Source: Pardosa pseudoannulata
Lineage: Eukaryota > Arthropoda > Arachnida > Araneae > Lycosidae
Reading direction: 5' to 3'
DNA: 64,000 nucleotides
Assembly (NCBI GenBank): GCA_032207245.1
Contig: CM063501.1
Location: forward strand, 77,130,186 to 77,194,185
The translations under genes and the position numbers were made by a program. Below the pieces are notes generated by a model that did not search any database, was not told the DNA's origin, and saw nothing but the letters and a program-made list of their open reading frames with translations. How positions within the stretch are numbered: position 1 is the stretch's first letter; every line of letters begins with the position of its first letter. This document shows, in pieces, positions 1-10,889 of this stretch.

Positions 1-1072
1 ACAGAAGGTGTTCGATAGTCTAGACTAGGAGAGAAGTCCGACGGAACGAATTCGAGAGTCCAGTCAAGTCCGACGGGAAATGTTCCTACATCAAATAGCA
101 CGGCCGCACCCCAAACACTCAAGAGGAAACCCCGGACCAGACGGACGAAATATCCATAGATACCCATCAACCAGCAGTGTTCCGGGCACACCATCTTTAC
201 TCCCCAAAGGTACCCCCTTTTACATCCATTTTGAAATTGAGATTAGGCATTCTCTCTATTTACAAAATTACATAAGTATTAAAAAATTGTCAGAACTAAT
301 TTAGAAGATGTTGACAAAGCTTAATTTATGAAAATTAGCATCAGTTTTGTATGTACATAGATGTATATATATTATAATAAATTTACTTTTTTTATATTAA
401 GCTAGTTTCGGATGCTGTTAATTTAGCTTTTAGTTTATCTCCATATTTATGTCTGTAGTTTCTCAGAACCTGTGGTTAAATTTAGTACAAAATACTTTAC
501 ACAACGCAATCAAAATAAAATCACCACTATACATTTGATCACAGGTTGATACTCAAATATAAACGAGGACTACACGACAGTTAGGTTACTAACACTTTCG
601 TAATCAAAGAAAAATCACTGATGACCTTTACATATACTTGTAAACACACACACAAATAAAAGACTCATTTTTGCAGTTTCTAAATTTCACAAAATGATAC
701 TTCCAGAAAGACAAAGCGAAGATTTCACGGAGGTAGAATACGAGAAAACTAAGAATTTGATAAAAAAAAAAAAAAAAAAAAAATAGCATTGGTTCTATGG
801 AAACAAAGTCGGGACTAGATGAATAGAACGATGAATGAGGAAACGATAAATCGAGGTTCTTCTAATCAACACTGACCAGTAATATTTCCTTTATGATTCT
901 TATTAGAAAGGAAAGAACAAAGCTTAAAAAATATGTGACGCTAACTTGCAAAAGAAAATCATGTATAAAAATTTGATTGATAATTCCTAAATGTACTTAT
1001 TTTTTTCGCAACCCACTGATATCTATACATTGTCTGAAAAACAAAGAAAGTTTCTTTAAGAAAATTTCTTTG
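1..1072. other. AT-rich intergenic sequence, no gene seen
   Basis: No open frame here resembles a known protein. The stretch contains a run of about 22 A at 762-783. It ends at the imperfect palindrome at 1073. Confidence 0.6.
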
Positions 1073-1133
1073 TTACTTTTAAAATTTCTGTATAGTTAAT
1101 TTTAAATTAACTATATAGAAATTTTTAAAGTAA
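1073..1133. repeat. Imperfect 61-bp palindrome
   Basis: Two 30-bp arms around one central base match as reverse complements with two mismatches. The left arm begins TTACTTTTAAAATTTCTG and the right arm ends AAATTTTTAAAGTAA. The element is AT-rich. It could be a tiny fold-back element or a hairpin-forming sequence; no target duplication is clear. Confidence 0.7.
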
Positions 1134-1945
1134 ACTTTTTAAAAAATATTTCTCATACTTCTTTTTTTTTATTTTTTTTTATTTTTTTTTATTTTTTTTT
1201 TTTTTTTTTTTTATTTTTTGTAAAAATAAATAAGATGGTTCACAACGTCGTAAAAGAATTTATTGATAAAAATGTAAATGAAGATTAATGTTTAAATATG
1301 ATACTAGATGGCGACACTTGACAAGTTTGATTTTCTCTTAGATTTCATATATTTGGATGAAAATGGAACTTTTAAAGAACGTTCTTACTATTGCAGTTCA
1401 GTTATAAACTACTATCACACCGTGAATTTATTTTTACAATACACTAAACCCTTTACTAGTGCAGTTGAGATTTTAAGAAAATTGAGATGCATGTGTAGTC
1501 TAGAGAACTCTAGAGGATATTTTTTTTCTCTTTTAAATAGCCCTCTCGCTTTTAATTAAAATTGAAATTAACCGAAGGGCTGGGAGTTCGACGCAAGAGT
1601 CAGCCAAAGATATGACAAGTGGATCGGGACAGCCAAGTTTAGTGCTACAGTGTCAGGTAAAAATTACTTGGTCCACTGGCATTAATCTATTCACTAATAT
1701 ATTAACTAAACCTATTTAAGTAATCGTGAGCTCGCGTCGATTCACCATGTTAAACAATGGAAGGTGAAATACAACAAAAATTACATCAATCAATACAGAT
1801 TTTGAACACACATATTGCAGATCTAATAAATAATATTTATTTGTTTCTATTTGTATGGTCTTTTACTTTTTAAAATCATTAACAATACTCGGTAAAAATA
1901 TACAATCACATTGCATTATTCAGACAATAATGTTTGTTCTCACTT
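1134..1945. other. AT-rich intergenic sequence with T-tract repeat
   Basis: At 1161-1212 there are repeated blocks of about ten T separated by single A. An 83-codon open frame at 1308-1559 is not recognised and has no coding-like composition that I can defend. A 23-bp motif containing GTGGATCGGGACAGCCA at 1619-1641 recurs inverted at 4332-4353. Confidence 0.5.
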
Positions 1946-2262
1946 TATTGTAATGGACAGTAAATAGCCTGATTTAAGCATGAAAAAATTATTCATTGAA
2001 ATATTATTCAATATAGTAATTTAGAAGCTTATAATTTTCTATCAAAGAATATTCAAGAAGAATTCTTATTTACTCTTTACCAAGTGAAATAATTATTCGA
2101 TATTGTTGTATACTTTTGAGAAGAATAGTAAAATTTAAACTTATGAATATTCTTTGACAGAAAAATGTAAGTTTCTAAATTATTATATTGAATAATATTT
2201 TTTCAAAACAATGTTTTTATCTTTAAAAATCAGGCTGTTTACTGCCCATTATAGACAGCTTC
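1946..2262. repeat. Fold-back element with ~110-bp inverted arms
   Basis: The left arm (about 1950-2060) is the diverged reverse complement of the right arm (about 2140-2255). Shared landmarks are AGTAAATAGCCTGATTT on the left and AAATCAGGCTGTTTACTG on the right, and TAGTAATTTAGAAGCTTA against TAAGTTTCTAAATTATTA. A half copy in the right-arm orientation lies at 3628-3812. This is the form of a MITE or fold-back DNA element. No transposase is seen and the superfamily is unknown. Confidence 0.65.
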
Positions 2263-2270
2263 CCAGCTAG

Positions 2271-2400
2271 CAAAGTAACGTTGGGCCAACGTTGTACTGC
2301 ATACGTTGGGGCAACGTTGAAATGACACGTTGGCCAACCGTTGGCCAACGGTTGGTTAATGGTTGGCTAATGGTTGTTGTTTACATAATGCCAACGAAAT
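2271..2400. repeat. Degenerate tandem CCAACGTTGG-type palindromic repeats
   Basis: The stretch is a run of short units built on ACGTTGG and CCAACG, for example AACGTTGGGCCAACGTTG, CGTTGGCCAACCGTTGGCC and later decayed GGTTGGTTAATGGTTGG. Each unit is itself near-palindromic. The run directly abuts the fold-back element that ends at 2262. Confidence 0.75.
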
Positions 2401-3627
2401 ACTACGATGGGCCAACTGAATTCCAATGTTTATTATTTCTGTTTATTATTTTGCTATACTGTATAATAAAGAATGGGCATGTGCTATTACTTTGAAATAA
2501 GCTGATGTTTTTATAACATCAAGTCATAAGTCATTTTTTAATTTTACAAGAGTTGAAAAATAGAAAATAGATATAAAAAAAGAATGAGGTTATTTTCGTC
2601 CACACCACACATTTCATATAATACTTACTCTGCGACAATCCATTTATTCCTTTGAAATCTGTATAAATTTTTTTAATGATACAAACTGTTTCTTAAATAA
2701 GAAAAACGAAAATTTCCCCTTCTGAGAGCTAAAAATGGATAATTGAAGAAAAGCACAACACAACAGAGGTTTAAAAAATATACATATTTTAGTTATTTTT
2801 CTTTTATTTACAATTTTTTTTTATTTAAATTCGACTACCATTTCCATCTACCAAAGTTTTCTACATTTTCTCTGGATTCAATTTCATGGCATCTGAAACA
2901 CAAATAAGTAACTTGAAAAGTATATATTAAAAATGTTTTAATGTTACCACATACATTTCCTTTTATCCTTTTAGCTTTTTTAAAGGATTCGAAGATAATT
3001 TTAATATGTAAAAAAATAAAGAAAAACATAATTACATCTAGTATATAAAATTAAGTTATAAAGTAAACAAGTTTTATAACTATGATAAAGTGAAATCCAT
3101 AATATTTACATATTATCATTATACAACTTTATTGTTATCCTTAAGAGAAGACACAAAAAAGTAAACTAACGCTAATTTAAATCAGCATGCTTTAAAAAAA
3201 TTAAGTCAACTATCTTTAATTGACTTAAAATTTTACTATTTTCTTAAATCTGTACTAAAAGGCATTAAAAATGAAAGTATACCAAAACACCGTGTTTATA
3301 CTAGTGTACTAAAACACCGTGTATATACTTTTGTAAATGGTACGTTACTATTAAAATCACAAAAGAGAAACTACAGTTCAGATAGCCAAATATCGTTTTC
3401 TTCAGGAATAAATAAATAATAATGAGGGCATATATGATAGAACACAAAAATATCAAAAGAACTTACCTTGCAAATTTGAAATCCTGCAGCGATGGCGCGG
3501 TAACCCTAAACATGGCGGCTGATACACAACTTTCTCTGTTGGCGGAGCTTCTGCACATGCTCGTAGATATAGGCGGTTATTTTTATATTTCTTAGCCAAT
3601 GGTATGCCGATATTTGTGCAAGATTTA
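2401..3627. other. AT-rich intergenic sequence, no gene seen
   Basis: No recognisable protein or RNA gene. A short GC-richer patch at 3490-3580 contains an ATG (near 3512) followed by about 20 open codons. This is too short to call an exon. Confidence 0.5.
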
Positions 3628-3812
3628 CAAAGTGAAATAACTATTCAATATTGCTGCATACTTTTGAGAGGAATAGTAAAATTTAAACTTATGAATATTC
3701 TTTGATAGAAAAATGTAAGTTTCTAAATTATTATATTGAATAACATTTTTCCAGAACAATTGTTTATCTTTAAAAATCAGACTGTTTACTGCCCACTATA
3801 GACAGCTTGAGG
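3628..3812. repeat. Half copy of the 1946-2262 fold-back element
   Basis: About 185 bp closely match 2081-2262 in the same orientation, including GTAAAATTTAAACTTATG and TTTAAAAATCAGACTG. The left inverted arm of the parent element is missing here. It is a truncated or solo-arm copy. Confidence 0.75.
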
Positions 3813-3935
3813 TATAAAGTTTATAATTGGAAAAATTGATCTTAAAAACTTAAAATAATAAAAAAATAAAAAGGTAATAAAAAATTGACAGTTAAAAACA
3901 AAAATTAATTTTAAAAATTGTCAAAAATGTAAATA

Positions 3936-4148
3936 AAATATTAGAAATGAATATCAGAAATAAAATAAAATATTAAAGTATAATAATAAAATATTAAAAT
4001 AATAATAATAAATATAAATATTAAAATATAATAAAATATTAGAAATGAATATCAGAAATAAAATAAAATATTAAAGTATAATAATAAAATATTAAAATAA
4101 TAATAATAAATATAAATATTAAAATATAATAAAATATTAGAAATATTA
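3936..4148. repeat. 98-bp tandem duplication
   Basis: A 98-bp AT-only-rich unit that starts AAATATTAGAAATGAATATC is present twice without a visible difference (from 3936 and from 4034). A partial third start is at 4132. The internal sequence is ATA/ATT-rich. Identity of the two copies implies a recent duplication. Confidence 0.85.
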
Positions 4149-4331
4149 GCATTTCTCGGGCTCATTTCTTAGCAAAATTTAATTTTTTTACTTAAAGCGA
4201 CAAAAACTAACAAAAATGAAAATAAAAAATTTAAAATTCAAAAAACAAAAAATAAAAAGGAGGAAATATAAAATTAACTTAAAATATTGTGAAAAATGTA
4301 AGGAAAATAATACAAAAACTGTTCAAGATCA

Positions 4332-4353
4332 TAAACTGGCTGTCCCGATCCAC
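4332..4353 (-). repeat. Inverted partner of the motif at 1619-1641
   Basis: TAAACTGGCTGTCCCGATCC followed by AC is the reverse complement of GTGGATCGGGACAGCC(A)AGTTTA at 1619-1641, with one base of length difference. Whether the two mark the ends of one element of about 2.7 kb or are independent insertions cannot be told by eye. Confidence 0.5.
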
Positions 4354-4383
4354 TCGTAAGCTATGTCGGGTTTATTAACGGTT

Positions 4384-4840
4384 TCTGGTTGGTTGGTTGG
4401 TGTTTACTGGCGCAAGATCCTAGTGAGGATATGCTGCGCCAAACAAATGAGCACATAAAACAAAGATATTCAAATTAAAAGTAAGAGAAATTACTAATAA
4501 AAAATTAAGAAAAAACAAGCGATAAACGATGAAGGATAAAATTTACATTAAAAAATTTTAAAGCATTAAATGAGGTTTAAAACATTGATGCAGATGAGAA
4601 ATTCAAAGAGTTTGGGATGAGGAGTTTTGCCTAAAAGTTCATTCAATGCAGGAGGATAAGTTTTAAAATATATATAGTAAAAACGTTTTAATGCACACGA
4701 AGTTAAAATATGATGAACAATGAGATGAGTATAACAAAAGGAATATTTTGGAGTAGGCTCAGATAGTAATGAAGGTTTCTGGGGCCCGCGTAATAGGTTC
4801 GTGGTCGCAGTTCGTGGTTTTGAGATATGACTTAAAATAG
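4384..4840. repeat. Candidate structured repeat with GGCGCA/TGCGCC hairpin
   Basis: After GGTTGGTTGGTTGGTG comes a nested stem: GGCGCA pairs with TGCGCC (about 4410-4440) and GATCCT pairs with AGGATA inside it. The 400 bp that follow are unlike the flanks and become GC-richer again near 4788-4830. The layout suggests a SINE-like or other structured interspersed repeat. No second copy is in the window, so the family is a guess. Confidence 0.35.
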
Positions 4841-5828
4841 CAGAACCAGCTGTCTACGCCCCTGCCCGCAACAAAAGTTTACTCTTTTAAAATCTCTATT
4901 TTTTTACTTTAGTTTACTATATTTTTAACTTTAATGCGCATTAAAAATTTTGCATCCAACATTTTGAAAAAAAATTCAAAAATTCTTAGAGAACTTTAAA
5001 GAATTCATGAAGAATTTTAAAGAACATTTAAAATACTCTAAATCTTTTTGTATTTTTATTTTTACTGGGAAACGAAAGAGGTAATTGAAAAAAAGATACT
5101 GATTCAATTATATTAAAATTTAAATATGATTATTTTTATACATTTTAAATTTAAAAAATAAAGCTTCAAATTTTTAAGAATTATTCTTATGGTAAATAAT
5201 TTTTGTCCAAGCATATATTTGAGGACATAATTTCATTATAAAATGTACATTAATAAGAGAATTAGAATTTTGTCTCTTAGACTCCAACAGATTTGTTCTC
5301 CTGAAATGTAACATCAAAATTCCTCATGCAATATACCGCGTGATATGATCTTTACATTCATAACGCTTTTACTGTTAGAGATAATTTGCATTCAGTTCTT
5401 GTTACGTAACCACTGTCTTTTGTGCCGCATCAGTGATTTTACAAACTGGTATAAAGTTCAGCAACAGGTTGTATTACGCTTGGATTGATGTGCACCTTCT
5501 CTGTTGGAAACAAGATTTACGGAGCTCCTCAGCCAGAGATGAGTAAACTTTTGCTGATCCAGAATCTAAAGATGCAGTTTACGTTACACTTGGTTCTCTT
5601 TCCAGATTTGGCGCCTTTTTGCTAATTTGGGCGAGATATTTGATGTGGTGGGGAAAACCAACGGTTACGGGAAAATAAAATAACATTTAAATAATATTCA
5701 AAATTCTATTAAATAAAGCTTAAAATAATATTTTATTTTACCATAACCCTAAAAAATTTATTCCATTGTGCTTAAAGTGTTATAAAACTATTAAGTATAC
5801 CACCATTTTCTATTTGGAGTTGTATAAT
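4841..5828. other. AT-rich intergenic sequence, no gene seen
   Basis: Mostly AT-rich. A GC-richer patch at 5400-5660 has no protein match that I recognise. Confidence 0.5.
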
Positions 5829-6634
5829 TGTACCGATGTACTTTCCCACGATGGTCAGCACGTGCATACACAGCTGTGGAATAAATTTCCAAGAAGAATT
5901 TAGGTGCAGCTGTTGACTTCGAGTTTTAGTGAAGACCCCTGCGGAGAAGTTATAGATCACAGAGTGGCACAAGTGTAATGGTCAAGCCCAGACAGGGATG
6001 TAGCCGTAAGATATGGAGGCATGGGTAAGCAATAATATCAACTTTCACCAATGAGCGCCCACCTGCTGATGTGGGAAAATTTCACCAACAAGTGATTGGC
6101 AAGGAGAAAAAAAGGGGCGTTGAACCGAGGTGAGAAGTTGTGAAAGAATATTGGAAAGAAGAGTCGATGTCGGGATTCAAGAGTTGCTGAACATCCAAAT
6201 CCTGTGAGCAAGCCTGGGCCAGCAATCTATTCCCGAACCCGCATGCGTATGATCGACGCCAGCATAGACGTTCAGCAAAATAACGGCCGCTACGCCAGTA
6301 CCAAAGTCCTGTATGCCCCCAAGCCCTCACCGACGTCCAGCCTGTTGACAGCCCCAGCCTTCTTCCCTGTAATTACTGGAGGTAAACTTAATAATATTCA
6401 TAATTATTACCTGGTCTCATAATCTTTTGATAAGGAATACTATTTCAAGACTATTGATGAATAGAAAAACCAAATATGTTAAAAACTAAGAAAGTGATGT
6501 ATTAATTTGTAAATATTGTACATAATAAACGTTTTAGTTTGAATATTAGATATTTTCCTATAATTTCATAGCGTATATTTTACTGTTTCCCCTTTGAGAA
6601 AGAACACTAGTGTTTGTGTAAGTACATTAAAACA
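5829..6634 (+). mobile_element. Solo LTR, 806 bp, with perfect 5-bp target duplication
   Basis: The unit begins TGTACCGATGTACTTTCC and ends in AACA, so it has the TG...CA termini of LTRs. ATAAT precedes it (5824-5828) and follows it (6635-6639): an exact 5-bp target duplication, diagnostic of an LTR insertion reduced to a solo LTR. AATAAA near 6525 fits an LTR polyadenylation signal. A longer copy is at 45751-47020, which carries about 460 bp more in the middle. The orientation is inferred from the polyadenylation signal. Confidence 0.85.
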
Positions 6635-6849
6635 ATAATAATGTTCAGGATGCCGCTGTTTGTCATTGGTGTTGAAGATGTTGCCATAGTCGTAATATAT
6701 ATTCTGTCAAATGTGTAGTAAATAATATTTTTTATAAAATTTTAAATCAATACCCAAACGTCATTAAATCTCCTTCACCAAACCAAATTATCAAACATTC
6801 TGTCTTGCATCATATCAATACTTTGGTCCTCCTGTATATGAAAAACAGC

Positions 6850-7768
6850 GCCCCTTGCACCCGATCGCTTAAAAATCGCAAAAATGGAGTTCCAGCGTAT
6901 GTTGTATTTAGAATACATTCGCTCATCCAGCAGTAGTTATGCCTCTCCACTAAATATGGTTCCAATGAAGAACAGAGGTGACTGGCATCTTGTTGGTGAT
7001 TTAGAGCACTTAATGGTCGTACTAAAAAGGATAAATATCCCATTCCCAGTATCTTTAATTTCGATAGTGGATTACATGGAACCACAATCTTTTCTCACAT
7101 CGACTTAGTCAAAACTTTTCATCAAATCTCTACTGCTCCCAAAGATGGTCACAAAACTGCTATCTCTACACCTTTTGAACTTTTCGAAAGTACTCGAATG
7201 CAATTTGATGTATTACTTCAACCATGTTTCACAGATTTATCAATGAAATGACTAGAAACTTAAAAGATGTTTTAACTTTTATTGATGACATTTTAAATCC
7301 ATGAAAAACCCTTGAAGAGCAAGTTGAACATCTCAAAGCTCTAATTTCTAGACTTGATCATTATGGTCTTACAATTAAGTCTTCTAAATGCATATTTGGA
7401 ATTCCCACTTTGAAATTTTTAGGTTTCACAATATCCAAAAATAATCTTTCACCAATATCTAACCGCGTTGAAGACATTTTAATTATTCCAAGATCCAAAA
7501 CTCCAAGACCCTTACTCTGGACTTTGCGGTTCGGTTTGAACCATCGTTGTGAAGTCATTTTGACGTCAACTTGAGGACATTATACGAGAAAAATATCAAG
7601 CTGATGTCAAAGTGACGTCACTTGAAAGTTCGAATGTTCGTTGTGACGTCAGCAAAGTGATGTCACTACGAACATTCGAACTAAACCGCAATGTCCAGAG
7701 TAAGCCCCTTACTCAACTACGTAGATATTTAGGTATCTTTAACTTTTATAGACGATTCATGCCCCGGG
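6850..7768 (+). pseudogene. Decayed Ty3/gypsy-type reverse transcriptase fragment
   Basis: The translated frames give the run typical of gypsy-type Pol: a block ending in ASPLNMVPMKN, then GDWHLVGD, then a region matching FSHIDLVKTFHQI, and later the catalytic-loop motif FIDD at 7278-7289 (the YxDD position). Then follow PTLKFLGFTIS and, after the MITE, LRRYLGIFNFYRRFMPR at about 7709-7760. The frame is broken by stops (one just after FIDD) and frameshifts, and it is split by the insertion at 7511-7704. There is no intact polyprotein and no LTR pair around it. The solo LTR upstream has its own target duplication and so need not belong to this fragment. Confidence 0.88.
7511..7704. mobile_element. 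194-bp MITE inserted in the gypsy RT fragment
   Basis: The ends are inverted: CTTACTCTGGACTTTGCGGT at the left and ACCGCAATGTCCAGAGTAAG at the right, 19 of 20 bases complementary. The RT reading is interrupted exactly here and resumes afterwards, which dates the MITE as younger than the RT insertion. The target duplication is at most a couple of C residues and is uncertain. Inside are three exact TGACGTCA octamers (7561-7568, 7613-7620, 7644-7651). Superfamily unknown. Confidence 0.85.
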
Positions 7769-8608
7769 CGTTTGTGGTTACCATACTTAGTCTTAAAGAG
7801 TTTTTGTGGCTCTTTATATAATCTTAAATCAGAAAATAAATTAATTAATTGACCAAATTTCAGTAATTATAATTACTCGAATCATTAAATGAAGGTCATT
7901 TTATAAAATAATCTCTATTTAATAAATCTCTGCTGTAGGATGCAGTTTTTCTTCTTAACAAAATATGATCTGTTAATGTTTAATCAAAAATAACTAGAGT
8001 AACAACTGTACTGTTCATTAAAATTGCATTTCTGGTTAAAAGTCATGACTACGAAAGAAATATAAGGGTTTTTATTCCCGCAGGCTACGGTTTTGGATGA
8101 AGATTAAAAATTTAGAAGACATCTGAAATGTAGATCCAACTGCAGATTAAATGCCACACATTTACTTAATATTTAGTTACTATTTACAATATATTTATTA
8201 TTCGTTTTAATCAATTATAATGAGATTTCGCACATCGAATTGTATTTTCGATTTGTTCTTGTGTGGCACAGTCATTAAAATGAACACTGGAATAATCAAA
8301 TTCAATTTCAGAAAAGTCATTTTTGAAACTGGATATTTATTTATTTATTTTACTTCCATTCGTATAGAACAAATTGCTTTATATTTAATATTGTGATTAT
8401 TATATGTTTGATCGCAAAATTTCCTATTTTTACCGTTGCCAGGTTTTAAATTTAACGAAACTATTTGTGAATCATTGAACGACTCCAAGAATTTAAATGT
8501 GATTCACGTGTATCACCGTGTTGCCATACAATTTTGCTCGCCGCTGTGTTTTGTTTTGTTTATATGCTTTTCTGTAGGTATTAATATTATTCAGCATTAT
8601 TAAATTGT
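7769..8608. other. Upstream region of PRPF38A
   Basis: AT-rich sequence. From about 8490 it becomes less AT-rich (CACGTGTATCACCGTG, CTCGCCGCTGTG), which may be the core promoter of the gene at 8625. I see no convincing TATA box or exon. Confidence 0.35.
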
Positions 8609-8632
8609 ATGTTACTTCGTTATAATGGCTAA
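8609..8632 (+). promoter_or_regulatory. Short uORF overlapping the PRPF38A start
   Basis: An upstream ATG at 8609 opens a seven-codon frame that ends at TAA 8630-8632. It overlaps the main ATG (8625) in another frame. If transcription starts upstream of 8609, this arrangement could lower or regulate initiation at the main start. The transcription start is not known from sequence. Confidence 0.35.
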
Positions 8633-9512
8633 TAGAACAGTTAAAGATGCCCAATCTGTGCGTGGCACTAATCCACAGTATCTTGTAGAAAAGATTATTC
8701 GTTCACGAATATACGATGCAAGATATTGGAAAGAAGAATGCTTTGCCTTGTCTGCAGAATTATTGGTAGATAAAGCCATGGAATTAAAATACGTTGGAGG
8801 TGTCTATGGAGGTAATATAAAGCCCACGCCATTTCTCTGTCTTGTGTTAAAAATGCTTCAAATTCAACCAGAAAAAGATATTGTAATTGAATTTATTCGT
8901 CAAGAAGATTTCAAGTATGTTCGTGCTTTAGGTGCGTTTTACATGCGTTTAGTAGGTACGTCATTAGATTGTTATAAGTATCTTGAGCCACTGTACAACG
9001 ATTACAGGAAACTGAGAAAGCAAAATCGTCAAGGTCAGTTTGAAGCAACACACATGGATGAATTTATCGATGAATTACTGCACGAAGAAAGACTGTGTGA
9101 TGTAATACTGCCACGTATCCAGAAAAGGTATATTTTAGAAGCTAATAATGATTTGGATCCAAGAGTGAGTGCTTTAGAAGATGATTTAGATGAGCCAGAA
9201 TCAGAAGATGAAGATCTCAAAGAAAATATTACAACAACTCATGAAAAATCAAGAACAAAAAGTTCATCAGATGTGTCAAGGAAGGAATCATCATCTCAGT
9301 CGCGACGTCGACATAGCCCATCTCCTCATAGGCATCGCTCTAGACATCAAGAAAGAGAGCGAGAAAGAGAAAGTAACAGAAGACACCATCGTAGTCGATC
9401 TCGAGAGAAGTACCATTCAAAAAGAGACAATGAAAGACGACATCGTTCTAGATCACCTCGGAAAAAGCGAGATGATGATAGGAAATCAAGTTATCACAGC
9501 AGAAGGCATTAA
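8625..9512 (+). CDS. PRPF38A: Pre-mRNA-splicing factor 38A (PRPF38A / Prp38)
   Basis: A 295-residue spliceosomal protein. Prp38 is a component of the tri-snRNP / precatalytic B complex, needed for spliceosome activation in the nucleus. The PRP38 domain fills about residues 8-175, with the family-typical stretches GTNPQYLVEKIIR (14-26), YWKEECF (34-40), VGGVYGGNIKPTPFLCL (57-73), MLQIQPEKDI (77-86), CYKYLEPLYNDYRK (116-129) and DEFIDELL (145-152). An acidic linker (184-200) leads to an Arg/Ser- and Arg/Glu-rich tail (about 208-295), as in metazoan PRPF38A, which is of similar length. The ATG has A at -3 and G at +4. The whole ORF is in one exon, although many animal orthologs are split. It is undamaged, so either introns were lost or this is an old functional retrocopy. 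I see no poly(A) tract or target duplication to prove the latter. Confidence 0.97.
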   Translation: MANRTVKDAQSVRGTNPQYLVEKIIRSRIYDARYWKEECFALSAELLVDKAMELKYVGGVYGGNIKPTPFLCLVLKMLQIQPEKDIVIEFIRQEDFKYVRALGAFYMRLVGTSLDCYKYLEPLYNDYRKLRKQNRQGQFEATHMDEFIDELLHEERLCDVILPRIQKRYILEANNDLDPRVSALEDDLDEPESEDEDLKENITTTHEKSRTKSSSDVSRKESSSQSRRRHSPSPHRHRSRHQERERERESNRRHHRSRSREKYHSKRDNERRHRSRSPRKKRDDDRKSSYHSRRH

Positions 9513-9595
9513 TTTTTTTTTGTTACATCATAAAACACTTTCAATTTATCATATTTTTGACTAAGATCATATTATATTCATATTATAAGTAAGTC

Positions 9596-9601
9596 ATTAA
9601 A
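9596..9601 (+). promoter_or_regulatory. Possible polyadenylation signal ATTAAA for PRPF38A
   Basis: ATTAAA lies 84 bp after the stop codon, in AT-rich sequence. Other AATAAA hexamers occur further on (for example near 10731), so the true 3' end is undecided. Confidence 0.25.
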
Positions 9602-10885
9602 GTTTATCATTTAAAAATAATTTTCTTTTATGCATTAAAAATAATACCAGAAATGTCTCCATTCATGGTATATTTGCTTATGATATTCAATATCAGCATT
9701 CATGACTTAAGTAAAGCATTGTATTATGTACTATTTGTGATTTATATATCATTAAAAAAAATTTAAGTACTAACTTTGTATTATTTAAATAGAAAAAAAA
9801 CTAAATTTTTGGTTGATATAAATCTATAAACATTTTAGAATGTATAATATATAAAATTTAAACATAATTGAGCTTAAATTATGTATAAAATAATCATGTA
9901 GTTAAATATAGAAGATTTTGAATTGATGTGCATGCAATTGCAATTTAACCTAGAAATTGACAATGTAACATTTTCCACAAGTGTAGAAAACAGAGCAGTA
10001 TTAATGAAGGAATGTCTTCACCATTTAGCTATTTTTAAAAAAAGCTATATAGGAATTCCATATCCAGTACTTGTAAAGAGAAAGAGAAAAAGTTATTGTT
10101 ATGGATTCTGAATATGGAACAAGAAAATGTTTCAAACACTGATCTTTATTTTTCTATTTTGTGGTTTGGTTTGGTAGGATTAAAAAAAAAAAATATGACA
10201 ACAAAGCATGTATACATATACTAACACAACATGTTTTAAAGTAAATATAAAGATAAGTATATAATAGGTTAAATTATATAATTTCAGATTTTGTAAATGT
10301 GGTTTTAGTTAAAAACAACTTTTAATACTAATTTAATGTTAGTACATGCACCACTAATATACCTAGTTGTATATTCATGTTTGATTTAATATAAAGTTCT
10401 TTTTATGTGGCATAAAAAAAAATGGCAAGGTATACACATAGAGGCAAAACTGCTAAGTCTGGGACAGCAGCCATGTTTATTTGGTGGTTTGACAAAAACT
10501 TGGAGAACAATATGCGTGTTTAATTTGTCGTTTAGTTTGTTTAATTCTTTATATTCTCTAAAAGTCTACAAATTTAATAATATATATATATATATATATT
10601 CTGAATTATTTTAGGAGTTTTTTAAATTATAAGAACATATCAAGTGAAAATATTGATTTTGTTGGTTATTATATGGTAACTTAAGATATATTTTGTATTG
10701 TATTGCAGAAATTAGTATTTTTGCAATTCAGTAATAAATTAAAAATAGGAAATGTATATTAACATTTTATATTGGTGTTAAGGTTCTTAAAATTGTATAT
10801 GTACAGTATCTGTAATTACAATTTGTAGGAGGATGAGGCTCTTATTTATGTGAAAGGTCATTGTTAATAATAAGTTTAGTTTCAG
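9602..10885. other. AT-rich 3' flank of PRPF38A
   Basis: No recognisable gene. There is a short TA run at about 10579-10599. Part of this may be 3' UTR. Confidence 0.45.
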
Positions 10886-10889
10886 GAAC

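Noticed and set aside
1308..1559. Possible small gene of 83 codons
   Set aside because: No similarity or signal that I can name, and the flanks show no promoter or splice evidence.
6204..6422. 72-codon frame with proline-rich content
   Set aside because: Part of the solo LTR, not conserved as a frame in the long copy.
5829..7768. One gypsy element made of the LTR plus the RT fragment
   Set aside because: The LTR is flanked by its own perfect ATAAT duplication, so it is a separate solo LTR insertion.
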